Below, piece by piece: positions 53,588 through 61,223 of a DNA stretch of 64,000 nt. The first letter of the stretch is position 1, and the number at the start of each line of letters is the position of its first letter. The position numbers and the translations under genes are program-made. Below the pieces are notes generated by a model. That model saw only the letters and a program-made list of their open reading frames with translations, was not told the DNA's origin and did not search any database. Origin of the DNA: Bacillus oleivorans (lineage in GTDB: Bacteria > Bacillota > Bacilli > Bacillales > JC228); assembly GCF_900207585.1 (NCBI RefSeq), contig NZ_OAOP01000003.1, forward strand, positions 408,051 through 472,050. Reading direction: 5' to 3'.

Positions 53588-54640
53588 GTGACTGCTACCA
53601 TAAAAGACGTTGCCAAGCTTGCGGGTGTATCCCCATCAACGGTTTCCCGAGTTATTGCCAATAGCTCGCGGATTAGCGAAAAAACAAAAAAGAAAGTTAG
53701 GGACGCCATGAAACAGCTTGGCTATCACCCCAACATGATTGCTAGAAGCTTAGCAAGTCAAACAACGCAAACGATCGGGTTAGTGGCGGCCAGCTCAAAT
53801 GACCTTGTGTTTCAAAATCCATTCTTTCCTACTGTATTAAGAGGAATCAGTGAAGGGGCCCATGAAAAACAATATAGTCTCCATATGACAACCGGAAAAA
53901 CAGAAAGAGAAATTTATGAAGATGTTGTCAAAATGGTACAAGGGCGACGTGTAGATGGGTTGATTCTTCTATATTCAAAGGTAGAAGATCCAGTATTAGG
54001 TTATTTAATGGAAAGGAATTTTCCGTTTGTCGTCATCGGAAAACCGTTTAAACATGTGGAAGAAATCACCCATGTGGACAATGACAATTTTCGGGCAGCT
54101 AAGGATGTTACGAAACATCTTGTCGATTTAGGCCACGAACGAATTGCCTTTGTTGGAGGGAACTTAAACTTTGTCGTGACGGTTGACCGTGTCTTAGGAT
54201 ATGAAAAAGCTTTGCGTGATGTCGGTATTGAAATGCGTAATGAGTATGTTGTGCATGAGGAATTTGTAAGGGAAGGCGGACAAGAGGCGATGAAGGAGCT
54301 TCTTTCTCTCGACGAGCCTCCGACAGCCCTCGTTGTTGCAGATGATCTGATGGCATTGGGTGTCCTTAATACTTTAAATGAAATCGGAATGCGCGTTCCT
54401 GAGGACATATCTGTCGTAAGCTTTAATAATGTTATGCTCGCTGAAATGTCCAGACCGCCTTTAACATCCGTTGATATAAATATCTTTGATTTAGGTTTTG
54501 AATCAGCCCGAAATTTAATTCAAATGATTGAAAATCCGAAAGAACCAGTCAAGCGGATTATCATCCCGCATAATTTAGTTAAACGGGACTCCTGCGGACC
54601 GCTCGAATTTTCCAATCCGAATCAGATGGTACAATTTTAA
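53588..54640 (+). CDS. LacI-family regulator of the maltodextrin genes (MdxR/MalR type)
   Basis: A 350-residue repressor. The helix-turn-helix is ATIKDVAKLAGVSPSTVSRV (residues 3-22) with the hinge helix HPNMIARSLASQ. The C-terminal periplasmic-binding fold has TQTIGLVAAS, HVDNDNFRAAKDVTKHLVDL and PTALVVADDLMALGVL. The GTG at 53588 fits GAGGGG eight bases upstream; a GTG at 53579 overlaps that site. Last gene of the cluster, it probably binds operators 45894-45913 and 45954-45973 and is induced by maltodextrin. Confidence 0.88.
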   Translation: MTATIKDVAKLAGVSPSTVSRVIANSSRISEKTKKKVRDAMKQLGYHPNMIARSLASQTTQTIGLVAASSNDLVFQNPFFPTVLRGISEGAHEKQYSLHMTTGKTEREIYEDVVKMVQGRRVDGLILLYSKVEDPVLGYLMERNFPFVVIGKPFKHVEEITHVDNDNFRAAKDVTKHLVDLGHERIAFVGGNLNFVVTVDRVLGYEKALRDVGIEMRNEYVVHEEFVREGGQEAMKELLSLDEPPTALVVADDLMALGVLNTLNEIGMRVPEDISVVSFNNVMLAEMSRPPLTSVDINIFDLGFESARNLIQMIENPKEPVKRIIIPHNLVKRDSCGPLEFSNPNQMVQF

Positions 54641-54641
54641 G

Positions 54642-54666
54642 AAGGATCGCAGCTGCGGTCCTTTTT
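54642..54666 (+). terminator. Terminator of the maltodextrin cluster
   Basis: AAGGATCGCA (54642-54651) pairs with TGCGGTCCTT (54654-54663), with one wobble pair, then T residues. It begins right after the stop codon. Confidence 0.75.
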
Positions 54667-54800
54667 CATGTCATGAGGAGAGTGAATAAGTTCCGGTTGT
54701 GGGGTGCGTGTTAAAATTTGATGTTATAGGGGCTAAACGCTAGCCAAAACTGGAGATTCTGCTCGAATAGAATCCCCAGTGTACCCCATTATTGAAGAAG

Positions 54801-55197
54801 TCGCTCCAAACGAGTGAAAGTCGCTCTAAACGGGTGAAAGTCGTTCCAAACCGGTCAAAGTCGCTCCAAAATCGGAAAAAGACGCTCCAAAAAAGGCAAA
54901 AATGCTCCAAGAAGGGGAGAAGCTGCTCAAAAAGTGAGTGATCTGCTCTGCTCCAATCGAGCATGATGTGCTCCAAAGAATAAAAAACGGTTCCCAAAGC
55001 GCGATGCCGTAAATGATCCTAAGACGCCCATTAATCGGAATTCGCGCCCAAATAAACTTTTTAACGCTCAATGATAGACTGCTGCCGCCCAAATATTCTT
55101 CAAAAACGCCCAATTAATGTTCCTCAGCGCCCAAAAATAGGAATCCCCGCCCATATAATCAGTCTAACAGCCCAATAATACGCCATCTGACCCCAAA
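54801..55197. repeat. Array 3 of degenerate 20-21-bp repeats (GCTCCAAA/GCCCAAA core)
   Basis: GCTCC-type motifs recur at 54803, 54823, 54843, 54863, 54884, 54904, 54925 and 54945, then 54950 and 54970. A GCCCA-type series follows at 55025, 55046, 55066, 55087, 55108, 55129, 55149, 55170 and 55191. Spacing alternates between 20 and 21 bp. The first half has spacers like CGAGTGAAAGTC and the second half AT-rich spacers. No gene is visible in 54667-55305. It resembles arrays 1 and 2 in period but not in core sequence. Confidence 0.75.
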
Positions 55198-55243
55198 AAA
55201 CCTGATGTTAATGTTCAGCCGCCAATCTAATTCAACTGAAAAA

Positions 55244-55271
55244 ACAAAAAAACCAGGCGCTTTGCCCGGTT
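55244..55271 (-). terminator. Terminator of the DUF3941-like gene
   Basis: Minus strand AACCGGGC (55271-55264) pairs with GCCTGGTT (55258-55251), with one wobble pair, followed by a TTTTTTTG tract. Confidence 0.65.
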
Positions 55272-55305
55272 CATTCAATTTAATAATTTTTTCTCCACTT
55301 CAACC

Positions 55306-55437
55306 CTACAAATGATCCGTCTTTTTCGAGTACTGGTGTTTCCCAGCTTTTCGATTTTTCTCTCTTAGCTCATTTTTCTTTTCATGGTTGGCTTGATTGT
55401 CAAATGCTTTTTTATCGTTATCTGAAGTGCGAGGCAT
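55306..55437 (-). CDS. Small basic protein, DUF3941-like
   Basis: A 43-residue, highly charged protein (MPRTSDNDKKAFDNQANHEK, ending RKAGKHQYSKKTDHL). The TSDNDKKA start and QYSKKTDHL end are what I remember of the DUF3941 family of tiny Bacillus proteins. GGGAG lies upstream of the ATG, and a terminator follows. The function is unknown. Confidence 0.7.
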   Translation of the reverse strand: MPRTSDNDKKAFDNQANHEKKNELREKNRKAGKHQYSKKTDHL

Positions 55438-55531
55438 AAAAAGACCACTCCCTTTAAAAAGTTCAGCAAAACACACCGGCAGCCTGCAATGGCTCTGGAA
55501 CGGGTGTTTGTCCCTTTTTAGAGTATTCCCT

Positions 55532-56383
55532 TTACTTTTTCAAAAAAAAGATGGCAATCGTTCCCGGTCCAGCATGTGCACCGATGGTAGCTCCGATTGG
55601 ATAGATGATAAAATCTTTCACACCTAATTCAGCTTGTATGAGCGCTTTCATTTCTTCTGCTGTTTCTTCTGCATCTCCATGGCTGATAGCAACCGTTTGG
55701 TTTGGCCAGTCCCCGCCAATTTCCTGCATCCAATGGATCATCCGTTTCTTCCAGCGATCTTTTCCTCTGACCTTTTCTAATGGAACAAGCTCTCCGTTCT
55801 CAACATGTAAAAGAGGTTTTACCTGCAGCATTCCGCCAATCCAGGCAGAAGCTTTGGAAATTCTTCCGCCTCTTGCTAAATATTCAAGGTTTTCGACAGT
55901 AAAAAGGTGTTTCACTTGTTTACTGTAGTTTTCTACTTCGGATACGATTTCATCCTTCGTTTTTCCTTGGGCACTTAATTCAATCGCTTTTTTAACGACG
56001 AGTCCATAGCCTAAGGAAGCACATTTTGTATCAATTACTTCAATGTCGGCTTTTGGATAGTCTTCTTTCACTTCATTGCGAACAGAATAAGCGGTTTGGA
56101 ACGTACCGGATAGTCCTGAGGAAAAAGCAACATAAACAGCAGATTTTCCTTGTTGAGCATATTTTGTGAAGATTTCCTTCATCCTTAAGGGTGAAACCTG
56201 TGCTGTTTTAGGTACACTTCCTTGTCTCATTTCGCTATAGATCTGATCATATGTAATATCAAAGAGGTCATCATATTCTTTATCGTTAAGCAGAACTTTA
56301 AGAGGGAATACTTCTACATGATGTTCATTTAAGTATGTAAGCGGTAAATCACATGCACTATCGGCAATGATATGAACAGTCAT
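55532..56383 (-). CDS. yitS: DegV-family fatty-acid-binding protein (YitS-like)
   Basis: A 283-residue protein of the DegV/FakB family. The N-terminal VHIIADSACDLPLTY, the PKTAQVSP block with Thr/Ser, and the YVAFSSGLSGTFQTA segment are the lipid head-group-binding signatures. The C-terminal GATIGAHAGPGTIAIFF is also typical. FakB proteins present exogenous fatty acids to FakA kinase for phosphorylation. The ATG at 56383 follows AAGGTG; a GTG nine bases upstream overlaps that site. It is divergent from yitT, as in B. subtilis. Confidence 0.88.
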   Translation of the reverse strand: MTVHIIADSACDLPLTYLNEHHVEVFPLKVLLNDKEYDDLFDITYDQIYSEMRQGSVPKTAQVSPLRMKEIFTKYAQQGKSAVYVAFSSGLSGTFQTAYSVRNEVKEDYPKADIEVIDTKCASLGYGLVVKKAIELSAQGKTKDEIVSEVENYSKQVKHLFTVENLEYLARGGRISKASAWIGGMLQVKPLLHVENGELVPLEKVRGKDRWKKRMIHWMQEIGGDWPNQTVAISHGDAEETAEEMKALIQAELGVKDFIIYPIGATIGAHAGPGTIAIFFLKK

Positions 56384-56471
56384 TATTAACACCTTCTTTA
56401 TAAAATAATAGCTTTCCCTTAAGTTTACGAAATTATGGTAAATTCAGCAACATTTAGAAGGGTATGATTTT

Positions 56472-57314
56472 GTGATTCTAGCAGAGATTAAAAAAATTAT
56501 AGTTGTTTGTTTCGGTGCGTTATTAAACGCAATATCAATGAATTTTTTTCTTATTCCTGCAGATGTGTATGCCAGCGGATTTACGGGATTATCGCAATTG
56601 CTGTCTAGGATTGTTAATCTGTTCACTCCTTTTACGATTTCGACAGGAATAATATTATTTCTATTAAATATCCCTGTTACGATCTTAGGGTGGAAAAAAG
56701 TTGGAAAATCTTTCACCTTCTACAGTTTTGTCAGTGTTTTGCTGTCCTCGTTTTTTTTAGAAATCCTTCCGGTCAGAAGTCTATCAGAGGATATTCTTTT
56801 AAATGCTGTTTTCGGAGGAGTTATTGTAGCAATCGGAGTAGGGCTTACTTTAAAGTTTGGGGCTTCTACAGGCGGGATGGATATTATTGCGATGGTCCTA
56901 TCAAAAATGAATGATAAACCGGTTGGAACCTATTATTTTGTTTTGAACTCCCTGATCATCATTTCGGCAGGCTTCTTATTTGGCTGGGAATATGCACTTT
57001 ATACTTTAGTTACGCTTTACGTGACAACACGAGTAATCGATGCGATTCATACACGCTATCAAAAATTAACAGCGATGATTATCACGAAAAAATCAGATGA
57101 AATGAAACAAGCAATCCACGAAAAATTAATCAGAGGGATCACGACTCTATCAGCAAAAGGCGCCTTTTCCAACGAACCAAGAGAGATGTTAATGATCGTA
57201 ATTACCAGATATGAGCTATATGATTTAGAGCGGATCATCAAAACGGTTGATCCGAATGCTTTTACTAATATTATTGAAACAACTGGAGTATTTGGGTTTT
57301 TTAGAAGAGATTGA
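56472..57314 (+). CDS. yitT: YitT-family membrane protein
   Basis: A 280-residue protein with five to six N-terminal membrane segments (ALLNAISMNFFLIPADVYAS start and KFGASTGGMDIIAMVLSK loop). A C-terminal soluble DUF2179 domain contains KKSDEMKQAIHEKLIRGITT and FTNIIETTGVFGFFRRD. The start is GTG, with AAGGG upstream. The family is widespread; the transported substrate is not established. Confidence 0.88.
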   Translation: MILAEIKKIIVVCFGALLNAISMNFFLIPADVYASGFTGLSQLLSRIVNLFTPFTISTGIILFLLNIPVTILGWKKVGKSFTFYSFVSVLLSSFFLEILPVRSLSEDILLNAVFGGVIVAIGVGLTLKFGASTGGMDIIAMVLSKMNDKPVGTYYFVLNSLIIISAGFLFGWEYALYTLVTLYVTTRVIDAIHTRYQKLTAMIITKKSDEMKQAIHEKLIRGITTLSAKGAFSNEPREMLMIVITRYELYDLERIIKTVDPNAFTNIIETTGVFGFFRRD

Positions 57315-57376
57315 CATGAATTTTCGTAAAGTTGACATACTAAAGCCAAAGACACTCCCTTTATTGGAGGTATTTG

Positions 57377-58117
57377 ATGAAAAAGACGCTTGTAAGTTTG
57401 TTCATGACGAGTATGTTGGTTTACGTTCTTCCTACTCAATTGGCAATGGCAATTCAGCCTTCATTTGGTTTAGCGTTAGACATTCATGTAAAGCCTGGAA
57501 CAGAGCAGGCAGAAATGGAGATCATTCTGCAAAATCGCAGTACTGAGAAACGGGAACTTATATTTTCAACGTCGCAAGTGTTTGAAATTCAAATAATCAA
57601 TCCGAAAACGAAAGAGACTGTCTATACGTATTCAGCTAACAAGGCCTTTTTACAAGCCATCCAAAGAATGGTTTTACAGCCAAAGGAAAAAAGAAGGTGG
57701 AGAGAAACATGGGTTTATCCAAATGGTAAAGTGCCGCAAGGGGAACATGTCGTAAAATTGACTTTATTAGCTAAAACCGTCGACAATAAGCCACTCGATC
57801 ATAATCAAAGTAGTATTGTCAAACAGGTTTTCTTTCCTGAGGTAAATCCAACCGTAACAGACCTTTCTGTGGAACGGAATTACGATGGTTTCCTTGTAAG
57901 CGGGACTGTAGCAGCCAACAGTGATGACTTATATTTTACATTGGATGATGGCCACAGAGTTCTGATTCCTGAAAAAAGGATTTGGGTGAGACAAGATCAT
58001 TTTTATTTCTTAGTGCCCAATAATGAAATTCCGCTGCAGACGAAAGGGACGTTAATTTTAACGATTTATACAAAAAGTAATCGGGATTCGCCTTACGTGA
58101 TCCCGTTAGAAGCCTAA
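57377..58117 (+). CDS. Exported protein with BsuPI proteinase-inhibitor domain
   Basis: A 246-residue protein. A signal peptide (residues about 1-27, MKKTLVSLFMTSMLVYVLPT, cut near AMA) precedes a BsuPI domain: VKPGTEQAEMEIILQNRSTE, FEIQIINPKTKETVYTYS, WRETWVYPNGKVPQGEHVVK. A second beta-rich domain (about 145-246, NPTVTDLSVERNYDGFLVSG) follows. B. subtilis Ipi, at the equivalent locus, is intracellular and only about 120 residues, so this is an exported, extended relative. The ATG at 57377 lies six bases after GGAGG. It may protect against the cell's own extracellular proteases (inference). Confidence 0.8.
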   Translation: MKKTLVSLFMTSMLVYVLPTQLAMAIQPSFGLALDIHVKPGTEQAEMEIILQNRSTEKRELIFSTSQVFEIQIINPKTKETVYTYSANKAFLQAIQRMVLQPKEKRRWRETWVYPNGKVPQGEHVVKLTLLAKTVDNKPLDHNQSSIVKQVFFPEVNPTVTDLSVERNYDGFLVSGTVAANSDDLYFTLDDGHRVLIPEKRIWVRQDHFYFLVPNNEIPLQTKGTLILTIYTKSNRDSPYVIPLEA

Positions 58118-58118
58118 A

Positions 58119-58158
58119 AAAGGCAGATCCATAATGAAAAGGTTTTGGATCTGCCTTT
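58119..58158. terminator. Bidirectional terminator after the BsuPI gene
   Basis: AAAGGCAGATCCA (58119-58131) pairs perfectly with TGGATCTGCCTTT (58146-58158). It lies between convergent genes. Confidence 0.8.
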
Positions 58159-58171
58159 GGCTATTTTATGG

Positions 58172-58366
58172 CTATTTGATTTGATCTAGCTGATCCTGCA
58201 GCTCTCTTAATTGCCTTTTCTCAGCTGTTGTTGAATTGGCGTAGGCCGAAGATAAGGCATTTTGCGCTTTTGCCGCTAACGAGTCGTCTTTAGAACCAGT
58301 TCCTTTACTTGCCTCAGTCACCCGATACACCCATTTAGAAGCTTCCCCGAAAAGCTGGTTCCCCAC
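58172..58366 (-). CDS. Small helical protein, DUF3813-like
   Basis: A 64-residue protein (MGNQLFGEASKWVYRVTEAS, ending LRELQDQLDQIK), helical and soluble. I recall DUF3813 proteins of this size and start, including one in the yit region of B. subtilis. GTG is the start, overlapping the preceding stop codon (TAGTG), and GGAGG lies nine bases upstream. The function is unknown. Confidence 0.65.
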   Translation of the reverse strand: MGNQLFGEASKWVYRVTEASKGTGSKDDSLAAKAQNALSSAYANSTTAEKRQLRELQDQLDQIK

Positions 58367-58521
58367 TATTCAATTCCTCCTAAAGCAGAAGAATGAACAT
58401 TCTCCATTTTTCTTGCTTCAGCTTCTGCATAGGTCGTTTGATAGGTAAAAACTTCATCATGTTTCGAAACAGTAGTTTTATTTTGCTGGATAAACCGTCT
58501 AGAACGATTTCTTTTCCCCAC
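58366..58521 (-). CDS. 51-aa basic protein of unknown function
   Basis: The GTG at 58521 lies eight bases after AGGGGG and opens 51 codons (VGKRNRSRRFIQQNKTTVSK, ending NVHSSALGGIE). The stop codon overlaps the next GTG, suggesting a two-gene coupled unit. The N-terminus is Arg-rich. A longer frame to 58572 has no ribosome binding site. I do not recognise the family; small basic proteins like this are common among spore proteins, but nothing here proves it. Confidence 0.5.
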   Translation of the reverse strand: MGKRNRSRRFIQQNKTTVSKHDEVFTYQTTYAEAEARKMENVHSSALGGIE

Positions 58522-58652
58522 AGCAGCAACCCCCTGTTGATGAAACCAAATTGGATCAAGTTTGTGATCCATTTATAGTGTAAGTGAAAAGCCATTTGTT
58601 CAAACAGGGCAAAATGTGGTGACTCCCACAAAGAATTAGCAGTATAATTCGA

Positions 58653-59459
58653 TCATAGCAGATAATCCTTTAAAAATACGCCAATCCCATCTTCTTCATT
58701 AGACAGAGTTATTTCATTTGCAACTGATTTGACTTTATCTATTGCATTTCCCATTGCAACGCCAACCCCAACAAAATCAATCATTTCAATATCATTATCC
58801 TCATCGCCAAAGGCAATGATACGGTTGGCCGGGATGCCAAGGTAATCTGAGACTTTACTGACACCGACTGCTTTATTAAGACCATATTTCACCATTTCAA
58901 TTACGTGAAAAGGAGCTCCCCATTTTCTGTGGTCAATCACTTCAGCATGTACATCTGACAGATGCTTTCGGATAATATCCACATCTTCCTCTTCCGCGTG
59001 AATCAACAGGCTGGTAGGAGCTTGTTTTAAAAATTCCCGTAAATCCCCAGTCGTGGTTTCAGGATTTCCGAGTGAGAAAATTTCTAATAATTTTTCATCA
59101 TGGTAATGAATAAATACCTCATCTTTGACTTCTGCAATAATATTATGGAAATTATATGTATGACAGGTTTCAATTATTTCCCTGACAACGCCCAGATCCA
59201 TTGGACTATGGATTTCAGCAAACGCGTTGTCAAGCGGATGATGAATAAAAGCACCGTTAAAATTGACAATAGGGGTATCTAAGCCGAGTTCATGGTAGTA
59301 CATTTCACTTGAACGAAACGGTCTGCCAGTTGAAATCATAACGTGGTGGCCCTGTTCTTTAACTTTATGTAAGATCTCCTTTGTATAAGGAGAAATGGTT
59401 TTATCGTCTTTAAGCAGTGTTCCATCTAAATCTAATGCGATTAAATGTTTGTCTTTCAT
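58653..59459 (-). CDS. yitU: Cof-type HAD-IIB phosphatase (YitU-like)
   Basis: A 268-residue haloacid-dehalogenase hydrolase. Motif I is LIALDLDGTLL (nucleophile and acid Asp residues), motif II is VMISTGRPF, motif III is the Lys in YGLNKAVGV, and motif IV is IAFGDEDNDIEMI. The C2B cap lies between motifs II and III. It probably dephosphorylates a small sugar phosphate or flavin-pathway intermediate. The ATG at 59459 is preceded by AAGGAG; a longer frame to 59504 is not needed. Confidence 0.88.
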   Translation of the reverse strand: MKDKHLIALDLDGTLLKDDKTISPYTKEILHKVKEQGHHVMISTGRPFRSSEMYYHELGLDTPIVNFNGAFIHHPLDNAFAEIHSPMDLGVVREIIETCHTYNFHNIIAEVKDEVFIHYHDEKLLEIFSLGNPETTTGDLREFLKQAPTSLLIHAEEEDVDIIRKHLSDVHAEVIDHRKWGAPFHVIEMVKYGLNKAVGVSKVSDYLGIPANRIIAFGDEDNDIEMIDFVGVGVAMGNAIDKVKSVANEITLSNEEDGIGVFLKDYLL

Positions 59460-59584
59460 AACGTCTCCTTTTTTTACATTTTTTAAAGATAATGGGATAA
59501 TCATTTTATTCAGTCTCTATTCGTATTATGAGGTAAATAACATAAAAGTTCTACTAAAGAATCGTAAAGAAAGGTTGAATATCA

Positions 59585-60379
59585 TTGTTTTATATCGATC
59601 AATACGCTGTAGGCGATATCCCCGTCTTAGAGGTAGCTCTTATAAATCAAAAAGCGGCACCGCTTCCAACCGTTATTTTTATCCATGGATTAAATAGTGC
59701 GAAAGAGCACAATCTGCACTATGCCTATTATTTAGCAGAAAAAGGGTTTCGAGTCATTATGCAGGATTGTTTATACCACGGGGAACGGGCGAGGGAGCAA
59801 TCTTTGCAGGAATTATCCTTTCAGTTTTGGAATATCGTGATCCATTCTATTGAAGAGCTTAAAGATATACATAATTTCTTGCTCAATCAAAATAAGATAA
59901 AAGATGACTTAATTGGGGTAGCTGGTACATCAATGGGGGGTATCATTACCCTTGGTGCATTAACTCAATATGATTGGATTCAGACAGCCGTCAGTTTAAT
60001 GGGTAATCCATCATATGTTGAGTTTGCCACTATGCAGATTGAAAATCTCCAAAAGTTGGGGATTCCCATGCCATTATCGGATGAAATCATAACAGCTCAG
60101 CTGGAGATTTTAAAAAAGTATGATTTAAGTCAGCGGCCTGACATTCTCAACAATCGCCCTATCATGTTTTGGCATGGGGAAAAAGATCCGATTGTTCCTT
60201 TCCAATCTGCCTATTCATTTTATGAAAAGATAAAAAATCGATATAGAAATGAAGAGCATCTTCAATTTTATCGGGATTCACATGCTGATCATAAAGTTTC
60301 CAGGTTTGGGGTATTAAAAACAGCTGAATGGTTTGAGCAATATCTTAAAAAGAAATTAGAATCTTCCTCACATAAATAA
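59585..60379 (+). CDS. yitV: Alpha/beta hydrolase, YitV-like esterase
   Basis: A 264-residue hydrolase of the prolyl-oligopeptidase-like family. VIFIHGLNSAKEHN is the oxyanion strand, GVAGTSMGGI has the nucleophile Ser, WHGEKDPIVPF the acid and a DSHADHKVS segment the likely His. The TTG start lies after AAAGGTTG. It is divergent from yitU. It is predicted to be a carboxylesterase or peptidase; the substrate is unknown. Confidence 0.82.
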   Translation: MFYIDQYAVGDIPVLEVALINQKAAPLPTVIFIHGLNSAKEHNLHYAYYLAEKGFRVIMQDCLYHGERAREQSLQELSFQFWNIVIHSIEELKDIHNFLLNQNKIKDDLIGVAGTSMGGIITLGALTQYDWIQTAVSLMGNPSYVEFATMQIENLQKLGIPMPLSDEIITAQLEILKKYDLSQRPDILNNRPIMFWHGEKDPIVPFQSAYSFYEKIKNRYRNEEHLQFYRDSHADHKVSRFGVLKTAEWFEQYLKKKLESSSHK

Positions 60380-60471
60380 GTTCCTTTATAAATCTAATCA
60401 TTTTTCATTTAAAAAAAGATTTGTTACCATTAAAAAAAGGGATAGAATAATGGTAAAGGAGTGAATACAGA

Positions 60472-60780
60472 ATGGATCAAGAGCTAAAAGATAGTATCTA
60501 TGCTGCACTTGAACAAGTGATTGACCCTGAGATCGGAATGGATATCGTCAATCTTGGGTTAGTATATAATGTTGAGTTGGATGAAAACGGTACATTAGAA
60601 GTGGAAATGACATTGACTTCAATGGGATGTCCGCTTGCAGGCACCATTGTGGACCAGGTAAAAACAGCGGTCGCTGATTTGCCTGAAGTAAAAGATTCCC
60701 AAGTAAATATTGTGTGGAATCCGCCTTGGACAAAGGATCGGATGTCACGCTATGCAAAAATCGCTCTTGGTATTAGATAA
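60472..60780 (+). CDS. yitW: MIP18/SufT-like iron-sulfur assembly protein YitW
   Basis: A 102-residue DUF59 protein with VIDPEIGMDIVNLGLVYNVE and the MTLTSMGCPLAGTIVDQV motif carrying the conserved Cys. WNPPWTKDRMS is near the C-terminus. These proteins help deliver Fe-S clusters to target enzymes. AAGGAG precedes the ATG. Confidence 0.92.
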   Translation: MDQELKDSIYAALEQVIDPEIGMDIVNLGLVYNVELDENGTLEVEMTLTSMGCPLAGTIVDQVKTAVADLPEVKDSQVNIVWNPPWTKDRMSRYAKIALGIR

Positions 60781-60781
60781 T

Positions 60782-60817
60782 GGAGGAGGTGTTTCACCTG
60801 CTCCTTCCTTGTTTTTT
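60782..60817 (+). terminator. Terminator of yitW
   Basis: GGAGGAGGTG (60782-60791) and CACCTGCTCC (60795-60804) pair at nine of ten positions, then TTCCTTGTTTTTT. Confidence 0.6.
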
Positions 60818-60910
60818 CTAAAACCAATTATTCCCTCGGAGAAAGTCGGTTCATAAAACCCTACATTCCGGTTCACACTAAGGATAACTCTTGTCAAAGG
60901 AGGAGTTACC

Positions 60911-61093
60911 GTGGGACAAAACCGACAATTCAGACCGGGACAAAAAGCGCCAAACAATGGAGTGTATGTGGAAATTGGCGAAACTGGAGATAATGTGATG
61001 CATCCGAAATCGATCAAACTAAGTGCAGGAGATACTTTCCCTGAAACATCGAACCATAATCGGAAGTGGACATATAAAAGTAAATTTAAATAG
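60911..61093 (+). CDS. yjzC: YjzC-family small protein
   Basis: A 60-residue protein (MGQNRQFRPGQKAPNNGVYV, then EIGETGDNVMHPKSIKLSAG). It matches YjzC, a small protein conserved in spore formers and rich in Gly and beta structure. The GTG start follows AAAGGAGGAG. The function is unknown. Confidence 0.85.
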   Translation: MGQNRQFRPGQKAPNNGVYVEIGETGDNVMHPKSIKLSAGDTFPETSNHNRKWTYKSKFK

Positions 61094-61143
61094 AAGAAAC
61101 CTTTTTATATGAAAAACGTATAGGTAGATAGCATATTCAACAT

Positions 61144-61176
61144 GAGCCTTCCAGCCGATTGGAATGGCTCTTTTTT
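61144..61176 (+). terminator. Terminator of yjzC
   Basis: GAGCCTTCCA (61144-61153) pairs with TGGAATGGCTC (61160-61170) with one bulge, followed by TTTTTT. It separates yjzC from clpB. Confidence 0.7.
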
Positions 61177-61223
61177 AGGTAGGATATTTAATCGAGAAGA
61201 TTGTTTCTGCGGGAGGGAAAGCC

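Noticed and set aside
54740..55113. Minus-strand reading frames across array 3
   Set aside because: Composition follows the repeat units, there is no ribosome binding site, and no family was recognised.
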